Assembly: GCA_947476855.1 (NCBI GenBank)
Contig: CANJSR010000306.1
Span: forward strand, 1 to 6,179
From: Acetobacteraceae bacterium
GTDB lineage: Bacteria; Pseudomonadota; Alphaproteobacteria; Acetobacterales; Acetobacteraceae
Direction of reading: 5' to 3'
Length of the DNA: 6,179 nucleotides
Below, one piece after another: positions 1 through 5,357 of this stretch. The notes under the pieces were generated by a model. That model had not been told where the DNA came from, did not search any database, and was given only the letters and a program-made list of their open reading frames with translations. How positions within the stretch are numbered: the first letter of the stretch is position 1; each line of letters starts with the position of its first letter. The position numbers and the translations under genes were made by a program.

Positions 1-5
1 CACGT

Positions 6-27
6 CCCCCTCCCGTGCGGGAGGGGG
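6..27 (-). terminator. GC-rich hairpin, probable terminator of the SDR gene
   Basis: A perfect inverted repeat, CCCCCTCCC at 6-14 against GGGAGGGGG at 19-27, encloses a 4-base loop and lies 16 bases past the stop codon of the minus-strand dehydrogenase gene. Position and strength fit a transcription terminator. No T-tract follows on the minus strand in the five bases left before the window edge, so it may be an imperfect intrinsic terminator, or a bidirectional one shared with an unseen gene to the left. Confidence 0.5.
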
Positions 28-43
28 CGGTTCGGATGCCTGA

Positions 44-787
44 TTACTGCGCGATGTAGCCGCCGTCGATCACCAGTTCCGTGCCGGTGATGAAGGAAGC
101 GTCGTCGGAGGCCAGGAACAGGACGCCATGCGCGACCTCGATCGGTTCGCCGAGGCGGCGCAGCGGGGTCACCGGGATCTTCGCCGCGCGGCCGCCGGCG
201 TTGGTGCCGTTCAGCATCGCCGGCATGTAGCCGGGGTGGACGGTGTTCACGCGCACGCCCTGCGGACCCCAGCGAAGGGCGGCCGACTTGCTCATGATAC
301 GGACAGCGCCCTTGGACGCGGAGTAGCCCATGCTGCCCTCGGCCCCGCCGATGAAGCCCATGATGGAGGAGATGTTGACGATCGCCCCCTTGCCGGCCTT
401 CGCCATTTCCTTCGCCGCCAGTGTCGTGCCCAGGAACACGCCGGTCTGGTTGATGGCGATCAGCTTGTTCCAGCCTTCCAGGGAGTCCTGGTCGCCGACC
501 GCGCTGCCGCTGATGCCCGCGTTGTTGACCAGGATATCGAGCTTGCCATAGGCCGCGATGGTCTTCTCGATCAGCGCCTTCCAGTCCGCTTCCGACGTCA
601 CATCCGTCTTCACGAACATCGCTCGGCCCTGGCCGGCATTGATGTCGGCGGCGACGGCTTCGCCCTTGTCGCTGAGGACGTCGGCGATGACGACCGCCGC
701 GCCTTCCTTGGCGAACAGCCGAGCCTCGGCTTCACCCATGCCGTGCGCGCCACCGGTGATGATGGCGACCTTGTCCTTGAGGCGCAT
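44..787 (-). CDS. Classical SDR-family NAD(P)-dependent oxidoreductase
   Basis: This 247-residue protein is a full-length classical short-chain dehydrogenase/reductase, a cytoplasmic Rossmann-fold enzyme that oxidises an alcohol or reduces a ketone. The cofactor motif TGGAHGMG is at residues 11-18. Asp36 at the end of the second strand (VVIAD) favours NAD(H) over NADP(H) by family rule. NNAG is at 88-91. The catalytic set is visible as Asn113, Ser141 in NISS, Tyr155 and Lys159 in YSASK. The C-terminal block ending ITGTELVIDGGY is typical of the 3-beta/20-beta-hydroxysteroid dehydrogenase and FabG-like group. The start at MRLKDK was chosen because AAGGGAGAG sits a few bases upstream and because SDR proteins begin close to the nucleotide motif; the frame stays open upstream to about position 1117, but that stretch has no family resemblance. 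The substrate cannot be read from the sequence. FabG, a steroid-type dehydrogenase or a cyclohexanol-type dehydrogenase are alternatives. The gene is divergent from the PIN module and appears monocistronic. Confidence 0.95.
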   Translation of the reverse strand: MRLKDKVAIITGGAHGMGEAEARLFAKEGAAVVIADVLSDKGEAVAADINAGQGRAMFVKTDVTSEADWKALIEKTIAAYGKLDILVNNAGISGSAVGDQDSLEGWNKLIAINQTGVFLGTTLAAKEMAKAGKGAIVNISSIMGFIGGAEGSMGYSASKGAVRIMSKSAALRWGPQGVRVNTVHPGYMPAMLNGTNAGGRAAKIPVTPLRRLGEPIEVAHGVLFLASDDASFITGTELVIDGGYIAQ

Positions 788-815
788 TGCTTCTCTCCCT
801 TGCGATAGGGGCGGG

Positions 816-844
816 ATCATCGTTCGGCGATGGTCCGGGGGCAA
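816..844 (-). promoter_or_regulatory. Candidate sigma-70-type promoter for the SDR gene
   Basis: On the minus strand TTGCCC (839-844) and GATGAT (816-821) are separated by exactly 17 bases. Each matches four of six consensus positions. The -10 box lies 28 bases upstream of the dehydrogenase start codon. Spacing is ideal but the hexamers are weak and such matches arise by chance, so this is only a candidate. Confidence 0.25.
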
Positions 845-880
845 GGTGGTCGGTTGCGATCTTGATGTATGGCGGTCCAT

Positions 881-896
881 CGCATGATAGAATGCG
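881..896 (+). promoter_or_regulatory. Short inverted repeat over a possible -10 box of the PIN module
   Basis: CGCAT (881-885) and ATGCG (892-896) form a perfect 5-base inverted repeat around GATAGA. The hexamer TAGAAT at 888-893, which matches TATAAT at five of six positions, overlaps it. It lies 25 bases before the GTG start of the antitoxin-like gene. The best -35-like match, TTGATG at 862-867, is 20 bases away, longer than ideal. An operator over the promoter would fit the autoregulation usual in toxin-antitoxin units, but a 5-base repeat is weak evidence. Confidence 0.25.
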
Positions 897-906
897 CGCT
901 GGAACC

Positions 907-910
907 GGAG
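907..910 (+). promoter_or_regulatory. Ribosome binding site that decides the antitoxin GTG start
   Basis: GGAG ends 8 bases before the GTG at 919-921, which is normal spacing. The in-frame ATG codons at 787 and 892 lack a comparable purine-rich site. This favours GTG 919 as the true start. Confidence 0.6.
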
Positions 911-918
911 TTTCAGCC

Positions 919-1131
919 GTGGATGACACCACACGACTTGCCCTCGAGGCCTACTCGTCTGGCCGCATGACGGCGCTTGAACTGCGCCGTCGCCTCGGCA
1001 ACGCGACCTATGGGGAGGTGCTGCGTCTGTTGGGTGAGGCAGGTCTGCCGTTGCCACGGGCATCCCAGGTCGGACGAGAGGCCCAGATCGCCCGCGCGCG
1101 TGCCTGGATGTTCCCAAAGCATGTCGCGTGA
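919..1131 (+). CDS. Small antitoxin-like protein (UPF0175-like), partner of PIN protein
   Basis: This 70-residue protein, started at GTG, begins VDDTTRLALEAYSSGRMT and continues with a short helix-turn-helix-like segment (LELRRRLG, then YGEVLRLLGEAGLPLP). The pattern 'ALE.Y.SG.MT..ELRRRLG' followed by '.LL.E.GLPL' resembles the UPF0175 group of small proteins that are encoded just before PIN-domain toxins, where they act as antitoxin and DNA-binding autoregulator. The N-terminal strand common in UPF0175 proteins is missing or very short here. The C-terminal tail (about residues 45-70, rich in Arg and Ala, ending MFPKHVA) would be the natural toxin-wrapping part. It overlaps the next gene by 11 bases, implying coupled translation. 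A start at ATG 892 would add nine residues. The family call rests on pattern memory, so the function is inferred from both pattern and neighbour. Confidence 0.7.
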   Translation: MDDTTRLALEAYSSGRMTALELRRRLGNATYGEVLRLLGEAGLPLPRASQVGREAQIARARAWMFPKHVA

Positions 1132-1723
1132 TCTGAAGATTTTCGTGGTCGATACGGGGCCGTTGATTACGTTGGCGGCGGCTCGGTCGCTTGATTACCT
1201 GCTATACGTCGACGCTGACGTGATTATCCCCGACGCTGTCCTGCATGAGGCGACCAGGGATGCCGCGCGCCTTGGGGCACAGGACATCATCGATTGGGTC
1301 AAAGCCCATCGATCACACCTCGAAGTAGCACCGACCAAGGCCTATGAGGTCTTCGATCTCGCCCGCGAGATAAAGCCCGACCTGCGTGAACCAGACCTGG
1401 GTGAGCGAGCTGCCGTGGAGGTTATCGAGGAACCCGATCGCCTTCTAAACGATGAGCGAGGCCTGCTGCTGTGCGAGGAATCGGCCGTGCTGCGCCGCGT
1501 TGTCGTACGTGATCGGGAACGGATTGTTGAACTCAGCACGCTGGATTTTCTCCGTATCCTCGAAGCTGAACAACGCATCCAATCCGCTGACCATGTCTTC
1601 GCCCGAGCGGCGGAGGCTGGGCGCCTCCCCTCCCGCGTGGAGAAGCTTTCCGGCCATGATGCCGACACGCGCGCCGCCATCCATGATCTCATGAGACGGC
1701 GCGACAGTGATCCGACGCGCTGA
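1121..1723 (+). CDS. PIN-domain protein, probable VapC-like/DUF3368-type toxin
   Basis: This 200-residue protein opens with KIFVVDTGPLITLA, the first strand of a PIN nuclease fold, with the metal-binding Asp at residue 11. A second acidic position is Glu43 in VLHEATRD, and a third lies in the LGERAAVEV stretch (Glu95, Glu100), which matches the GE.A motif of DUF3368-type PIN proteins. The block LLLCEESAVLRRV (115-127) stands where most PIN proteins have an Asp-rich LLxxDxxA motif; here the acidic residues are Glu119-Glu120. PIN proteins of this kind are Mg-dependent ribonucleases, usually toxins cutting tRNA or other RNA. At 200 residues it is longer than ordinary VapC (about 130) because of a charged C-terminal extension after about residue 145. 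The ATG at 1121 overlaps the antitoxin gene; the frame is open further upstream but the PIN fold starts here. Its stop lies 3 bases from the convergent permease stop. Spot counts suggest lower GC than its neighbours. Confidence 0.85.
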   Translation: MSRDLKIFVVDTGPLITLAAARSLDYLLYVDADVIIPDAVLHEATRDAARLGAQDIIDWVKAHRSHLEVAPTKAYEVFDLAREIKPDLREPDLGERAAVEVIEEPDRLLNDERGLLLCEESAVLRRVVVRDRERIVELSTLDFLRILEAEQRIQSADHVFARAAEAGRLPSRVEKLSGHDADTRAAIHDLMRRRDSDPTR

Positions 1724-1726
1724 TTT

Positions 1727-2596
1727 CTAGTGAACCAGCGACGCCTTCCCGGTGATCGCCTGCCGCAGCAGGCCCGAAACAAAGTCGATCGCGATCACCG
1801 CGGCCAGGATCAGCAGGATGATGAACGCCACCGACTGGAACTCGAGCGTTCGGATCTGTTCGGCCAAATGGAGCCCGATCCCGCCCGCGCCAACGATCCC
1901 GATGATGGTCGAAGACCGGGTGTTGGACTCGAAGAAATAAAGCGCCTGGCTAGCGATCACCGGCAAAACCTGCGGGATCACGCCGAACCGGATGCCGAGC
2001 ATGCGGGTGCCTCCGGTGGAGATGACGCCCTCGACCGGTTTGCGGTCGGCCGTTTCGAGCGCCTCGGAGAACAGTTTCGACAGGTTGCCGATATCGCTGG
2101 TCATCACCGCGAGCATGCCGGCGAAGGGACCGAGGCCCACCACGTTCACCCAGATCAACGCCCAGATAAGCTGGTCCACGCCTCGGATCGTGTCGGAGGA
2201 CCGGCGCGCGAAGAACTGGACCACGCGGTTGATGGTTGTGTTGCGCGCCGCCATCAGCGCCAACGGTACGGCCAGCACGGCGCCCAGCAGCGTGCCCAGG
2301 AAGGCGATCGCGACGGTCTCGGCCAGCGCATGCAGATAAAGGGTCGCCTGGTCCCAGGAATGCGGCACGGGCGGCATCATGTGGCCGACGATCCGACCAA
2401 GCTCCCCCATCCCCGCCAGAATGCGCCAAAAGGAGAATTCGAGCCGCACGATCGCCAGCACCGCGAGGCCCAGCAGCAGCAGCAGGACACTGATCGTGAC
2501 CACCCGCCGCGTCGGGCCAGGGTCGAAGACGCCCGGGTGGCGCGCGCGCAGGCCTGGCAGGTCGGTCAGTGCATGGGCGCGCAGGTCGTGGGTCAT
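1727..2596 (-). CDS. phnE: Phosphonate-type ABC transporter permease (second PhnE)
   Basis: This 289-residue integral membrane protein is the last gene of the importer operon. A cytoplasmic N-terminus of about 30 residues is followed by a hydrophobic helix at about 32-51, a periplasmic segment, and a permease core from about 85 onward with helices near 90-117, 140-165, 208-222 and 254-275. The coupling (EAA) loop is EALETADRKPVEG at 178-190, continuing through IRFGVIPQVLP (202-211), and the PhnE-type IVGAGGIGLHL follows at 234-244. It would form half of the membrane channel and contact the ATPase. ATGA is shared with the upstream permease: its start codon overlaps that gene's stop by 4 bases, and GGGAGGA lies just upstream. 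The sequence differs widely from the other permease, so this is not a recent tandem duplication. No terminator is visible after it. The substrate is assigned only as phosphonate-like. Confidence 0.93.
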   Translation of the reverse strand: MTHDLRAHALTDLPGLRARHPGVFDPGPTRRVVTISVLLLLLGLAVLAIVRLEFSFWRILAGMGELGRIVGHMMPPVPHSWDQATLYLHALAETVAIAFLGTLLGAVLAVPLALMAARNTTINRVVQFFARRSSDTIRGVDQLIWALIWVNVVGLGPFAGMLAVMTSDIGNLSKLFSEALETADRKPVEGVISTGGTRMLGIRFGVIPQVLPVIASQALYFFESNTRSSTIIGIVGAGGIGLHLAEQIRTLEFQSVAFIILLILAAVIAIDFVSGLLRQAITGKASLVH

Positions 2597-3477
2597 CGGC
2601 TGTCCTCCCGGCCCAGCAGCGCGTGGCGAAGCTGTTGCGTGCCGGCATCGATCACGAACACGGTGAACAGGATCAGCAGCAGGATGGCCGAGACGTCCGT
2701 GTAGTAGAACTTGCGGATGGCCTCGATCAGGTCCTGCCCGATACCGCCGGCGCCGACAAAGCCCATGACGGAGGCGCCGCGCACGTTGATTTCAAACCGT
2801 AGCAAGGCGTAGCTCGCGAAGCTGGACAGCACCTGGGGCAGCACGGCGAAGCGGATGGATTCGGTCCAGGACCCGCCGGACGCGATCGCGCCCTCCATCG
2901 GCTTCATGTCGATGTTCTCGACAACTTCCGTGAACAGCTTGCCATTGGCGCCGAACGTATGGAGCGCGATCGCCAGCACGCCCGGCACCGGGCCCAGCCC
3001 GAACGCCACGACGAAGATCAGGGCGAAGACGATTTCCGGCACGGTGCGGCACAGTTCAAGCATGCGCTTCACCACGGAGCGCAGCACCGGGTTCGGACCC
3101 AGGTTCCGGGCCGCGAGGAAGCAGGCGAGGAACGCCCCGACGGAGCCCGCGAGCGTCGCGAGGTAGGCGATCAGGATCGTATCGAAAAGCTGCGACAGCC
3201 AGTCGGGCAGGCCCCAGAACCACTCCCCGACATCGGTCCAGACGGGCGCGCCGTTTTCGAAGAAGAACAGCCGGATGAAATAGTTGAAAAAGTCGTCGAT
3301 GTTCCGCCACAGCGTGGCCGGCCTTACCTCGGCGGTCCAGGCGCTGATGGCGATCATCAGCACCAGGATGACAACGCCCAGCAAGGCCTGCCGACGCTTG
3401 GCCGCCCGCGCCTCCGCATAGGCCCGCCGCAGCGGCTCAAGCTGGAGGTCGGGCAGGCGCGTCAACGCGTGCGCCAT
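2593..3477 (-). CDS. phnE: Phosphonate-type ABC transporter permease (first PhnE)
   Basis: This 294-residue membrane permease has a charged cytoplasmic N-terminus (1-30), a first hydrophobic helix near 31-48, then an aromatic-rich segment at about 62-95 (FFNYFIRLFFF, EWFWGLPDW) expected at the membrane surface or in the periplasm. A binding-protein-dependent transport core runs from about 97 onward with helices near 98-121, 145-172, 212-226 and 262-278. The coupling loop is EVVENIDMKPMEGAIASGG (184-202) followed by IRFAVLPQVLSS (208-219), then MGFVGAGGIGQDL (238-250), characteristic of PhnE. It pairs with the downstream permease. The start MAHALTRLP was chosen because it falls 11 bases after the phnD stop; upstream in-frame starts would run deep into phnD. 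No good ribosome site precedes it, so coupled translation from phnD is likely. Confidence 0.93.
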   Translation of the reverse strand: MAHALTRLPDLQLEPLRRAYAEARAAKRRQALLGVVILVLMIAISAWTAEVRPATLWRNIDDFFNYFIRLFFFENGAPVWTDVGEWFWGLPDWLSQLFDTILIAYLATLAGSVGAFLACFLAARNLGPNPVLRSVVKRMLELCRTVPEIVFALIFVVAFGLGPVPGVLAIALHTFGANGKLFTEVVENIDMKPMEGAIASGGSWTESIRFAVLPQVLSSFASYALLRFEINVRGASVMGFVGAGGIGQDLIEAIRKFYYTDVSAILLLILFTVFVIDAGTQQLRHALLGREDSR

Positions 3478-3488
3478 GGCGGCGGGCT

Positions 3489-4403
3489 TCAGCTGCGCTT
3501 CTTGCGAAGCTGGTCGACGAACTCCTGCAGTTCCACCGCCGACTGGTAATCGGCGTGGGTGACCTGCTTGAAGCCGAGGTCCTTGCCATCCGACAGCTTG
3601 TCGAACGCGGCCTTGTCGGCCTTCGGGGCGTCCATGAACGCCTTCATGATGGCGTCCTTCAGCGGCTGGGGCAGGCTGGTCAGCCAGGCATAGGGCGATC
3701 CGGCGAGCAGGGGCGACTTGTAGATCAGGCGGACGTCGTCGGCCTTCGCCATTCCCTTGTTGACCATGCGGGTGAAGTTCGAGTCGGTCTCGGAGTTCCA
3801 CCAGTTGAAGGCCACGTCGACCGTGTTGCTCTTCAGCGCGAGCACGGCGTTCTCATGCGAACCCGCGTAGACGATCTTGAAGAAGAACACCGACGGCTCG
3901 ATCCCCATCTTGCTCATGGCATAGCGCGGGACGTTGTTGCCTGAGGTGGAGTTCGGATCGACCAGGCCGAGATTGCGGCCCTTGAGGTCTTCCAGCTTCT
4001 GCGCCTTGTCGTCGGCGCGGACATAGGCGACCGCGTAGTACCCGACCGAGCCATCCGAGTTGATGCCGGTGACGAAGGGTTCGACCCCACCCTTGGTGAC
4101 CGTCCAGGCGCGGACATAGGAGGACGGGCCGTAGAAGGCGACATGGATATTGCCGGCGCGCTGGCCCTCGATGGCCGCGGCATAGTCGGACGCGATGCGC
4201 AGCGTGACCTTCACGCCCAGCGCCTTGCTGAGATAGGCGTTGAACGGGCCGTAGCGATCGACCAAGCCGGACGCGTTCTCGGCCGGCACGATGGCGATCA
4301 CGAGTTCCGGATATTGCGCCCGCCAGTCGGCCTGGGCGAAAGCGGTCGCGGGCAGCATCGCCGCACCCGTCAGGGCAAGCGTCATCGTCCGGCGCGTCAG
4401 CAT
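3489..4403 (-). CDS. phnD: Phosphonate-type ABC transporter periplasmic binding protein
   Basis: This 304-residue substrate-binding protein of the PhnD (phosphate/phosphite/phosphonate binding) family captures the ligand in the periplasm and delivers it to the permeases. Residues 1-23 are a signal peptide: MLTRRTMTL, a hydrophobic stretch, then ATAFA before Gln24. The double Arg makes Tat export thinkable, but the Sec pathway is equally plausible. The mature part starts near LVIAIVPAEN (34-43). Family motifs are YGPSSYV (91-97), the anion-binding helix start DPNSTSGNN (149-157, with Ser152, Thr153, Ser154), the AGSHENAVLAL stretch (180-190) with His183, and VDVAFNWWNSE (195-205) near the hinge, where two Trp and Asn203/Glu204 line the expected pocket region. 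Length matches the family. AAAGGA lies 8 bases upstream of the ATG. It sits between phnC and phnE, 35 bases after phnC. Whether the ligand is aminoethylphosphonate, methylphosphonate, phosphite or an ester cannot be decided by reading. Confidence 0.93.
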   Translation of the reverse strand: MLTRRTMTLALTGAAMLPATAFAQADWRAQYPELVIAIVPAENASGLVDRYGPFNAYLSKALGVKVTLRIASDYAAAIEGQRAGNIHVAFYGPSSYVRAWTVTKGGVEPFVTGINSDGSVGYYAVAYVRADDKAQKLEDLKGRNLGLVDPNSTSGNNVPRYAMSKMGIEPSVFFFKIVYAGSHENAVLALKSNTVDVAFNWWNSETDSNFTRMVNKGMAKADDVRLIYKSPLLAGSPYAWLTSLPQPLKDAIMKAFMDAPKADKAAFDKLSDGKDLGFKQVTHADYQSAVELQEFVDQLRKKRS

Positions 4404-4438
4404 GTCGGAGTTCCTTTGGATATCGGAATGGAAGCGGA

Positions 4439-5236
4439 TCAGGCGGCTTCGGCGAGGATCCCCTGGGGGGCGGTGTCCGCCGCGGCCTCGATCACATCGC
4501 CGGCCTCCAGCCCATAAAGCTGGCGCGCGATGTCGTCGGTCAGCGCCGCGGGCACGTCGTCGAACACGACACGGCCGGCGGCCATGCCGACCAGCCGGTC
4601 GCAGTAACCGCGCGCCAGGTCGAGTGAGTGCAGGTTGCAGATCACGGTGATGCCGAAGTGGCGGTTCAGCCGTTGCAGGGCATCCATCACCACTTTCGTA
4701 TTGCGCGGGTCGAGCGAGGCGATCGGCTCATCCGCCAGCAGCAAGGCAGGTTCCTGCACCATGGCGCGGGCGATGGCGACGCGCTGCTGCTGCCCGCCCG
4801 AAAGCCGGTCGGCGCGCTGCGCGGCCAGGGTGCCGATGTCGAACTGTTCCAGCGCGGACAAAGCGATGGCTTTGTCCTCCTCGGTCCACCAGCGCAGCAG
4901 GGAGCGGTAGGTGGGCACGTGGTTCAGCCGGCCCATCAGGACATTCGTCAGGACATCCAGCCGACCGACCAGGTTGAACTGCTGGAAGATCATGGCGCAT
5001 TGGGCGCGCCAGTCGCACAGCGCCTCACCCTTCAGCGCGGTGATGTCGGTGCCGTTCCAGGCGATGCGTCCGGCGCTGGGTTCCTGCAGGCGGTTGATCA
5101 TCCGCAGCAGCGTGGACTTGCCGGCGCCCGAGCGTCCGATGACGCCGACGAAGGCGCCCTGCCCGATCGAGAGATCGACCTGGTCAACGGCAATCTTGCT
5201 GCCGAAGCGCCGCGAAAGTCCCTCGATCGTCAGCAT
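4439..5236 (-). CDS. phnC: Phosphonate-type ABC transporter ATP-binding protein
   Basis: This 265-residue ATPase energises the importer at the inner face of the membrane. All nucleotide-binding parts are present: Walker [10 protein letters not shown] (34-42), Q-loop [21 protein letters not shown] (82-102, the extended form typical of PhnC), signature LSGGQQQR (145-152), Walker B LLLADEP (165-171) with catalytic Glu170, D-loop SLDP (174-177) and H-loop His203 in NLHSLD. The segment [17 protein letters not shown] after the Q-loop is strongly PhnC-like. The ATG at 5236 (MLTIEGLS) was preferred over the in-frame ATG at 5254 because GGGGGA lies just upstream of it, the upstream ATG is preceded by a pyrimidine run, and PhnC proteins normally begin this way. 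The spacing of that site is short (3-5 bases). A roughly 20-residue tail after YGLEAG is variable in the family. It is the first gene of the operon. Confidence 0.95.
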   Translation of the reverse strand: MLTIEGLSRRFGSKIAVDQVDLSIGQGAFVGVIGRSGAGKSTLLRMINRLQEPSAGRIAWNGTDITALKGEALCDWRAQCAMIFQQFNLVGRLDVLTNVLMGRLNHVPTYRSLLRWWTEEDKAIALSALEQFDIGTLAAQRADRLSGGQQQRVAIARAMVQEPALLLADEPIASLDPRNTKVVMDALQRLNRHFGITVICNLHSLDLARGYCDRLVGMAAGRVVFDDVPAALTDDIARQLYGLEAGDVIEAAADTAPQGILAEAA

Positions 5237-5314
5237 CAATCCCCCGGTCCGCATTGAACGGAAAAAGGGATAGAGCCGGCCGGGGAGGCTGTGTGTGAAG
5301 GTTCAGAGAAACCA
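5237..5314 (-). other. Leader region of the phnCDEE operon
   Basis: About 78 bases lie between the terminator-like hairpin and the phnC start and should carry the operon promoter if the hairpin stops transcription. I see no convincing -35/-10 pair and no direct repeat resembling a Pho box. The minus-strand segment CTATCCCTTTTTCC (about 5258-5271) is the least GC-rich part. Regulation cannot be inferred. Confidence 0.4.
5240..5245 (-). promoter_or_regulatory. Ribosome binding site that decides the phnC start
   Basis: Read on the minus strand, GGGGGA precedes the ATG at 5236 by 3 bases. No comparable site precedes the alternative in-frame ATG at 5254. Spacing is shorter than usual, so the choice rests also on the typical PhnC N-terminus. 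Confidence 0.4.
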
Positions 5315-5340
5315 CCGGGGGCGCGGGCGGGCGCCCCCGG
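5315..5340 (-). terminator. Strong hairpin, intrinsic terminator after the LLM gene
   Basis: CCGGGGGCGC (5315-5324) and GCGCCCCCGG (5331-5340) are perfect 10-base arms around a 6-base loop. On the minus strand the hairpin begins 17 bases after the stop codon of the luciferase-like oxidoreductase and is followed by TGGTTTCTCT, a short T-biased stretch. It should end the upstream transcript and insulate the phn operon. Confidence 0.75.
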
Positions 5341-5357
5341 CCATTGTTACAGCGGTA

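Larger units (their letters stand above)
788..918. other. Divergent intergenic region between SDR and PIN module
   Basis: This 131-base gap separates the starts of two divergent units and must hold both promoters unless the genes are read from further away. It contains the dehydrogenase ribosome site (CTCTCCCT at 793-800, read on the minus strand), weak promoter-like hexamers for each direction, and a short inverted repeat at 881-896. The plus-strand frame of the antitoxin is open throughout the gap, but the upstream part has no recognisable protein character. Confidence 0.6.

Noticed and set aside
128..808. Plus-strand open frame (226 codons) opposite the dehydrogenase
   Set aside because: It is a mirror of the SDR gene in high-GC DNA. 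The translation is low-complexity Arg/Asp/Ala-rich without recognisable motifs.
787..918. N-terminal extension of the antitoxin-like frame from ATG 787
   Set aside because: The ATG would overlap the divergent SDR start and its ribosome site, and the extra residues show no family resemblance. GTG 919 with GGAG upstream is preferred.
788..1117. N-terminal extension of the SDR frame on the minus strand
   Set aside because: The frame is open for 110 more codons, but the translation is Pro/Arg/His-rich without SDR character, lies antisense to the antitoxin gene, and a good ribosome site precedes the ATG at 787.
1758..1773. GCCTGC-CGCA-GCAGGC hairpin as terminator of the PIN gene
   Set aside because: The stem is only 6 bases, lies inside the permease coding region, and no T-tract follows on the plus strand.
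1730..2704. Long plus-strand open frame (324 codons) opposite the second permease
   Set aside because: It is antisense to a well-supported permease. Its translation is rich in Arg, Asp, Gln and His with no fold-like pattern, as expected from GC-rich codon bias.
2959..3549. Plus-strand open frame (196 codons) opposite the first permease
   Set aside because: It covers the permease gene antisense, has a biased Arg/Gln/Glu composition, no ribosome site was evident and no family resemblance was found.
3478..3801. N-terminal extension of the first permease frame into phnD
   Set aside because: It would overlap the well-supported phnD coding region by over 300 bases, and the translation is Arg/Gly-rich with no membrane character.
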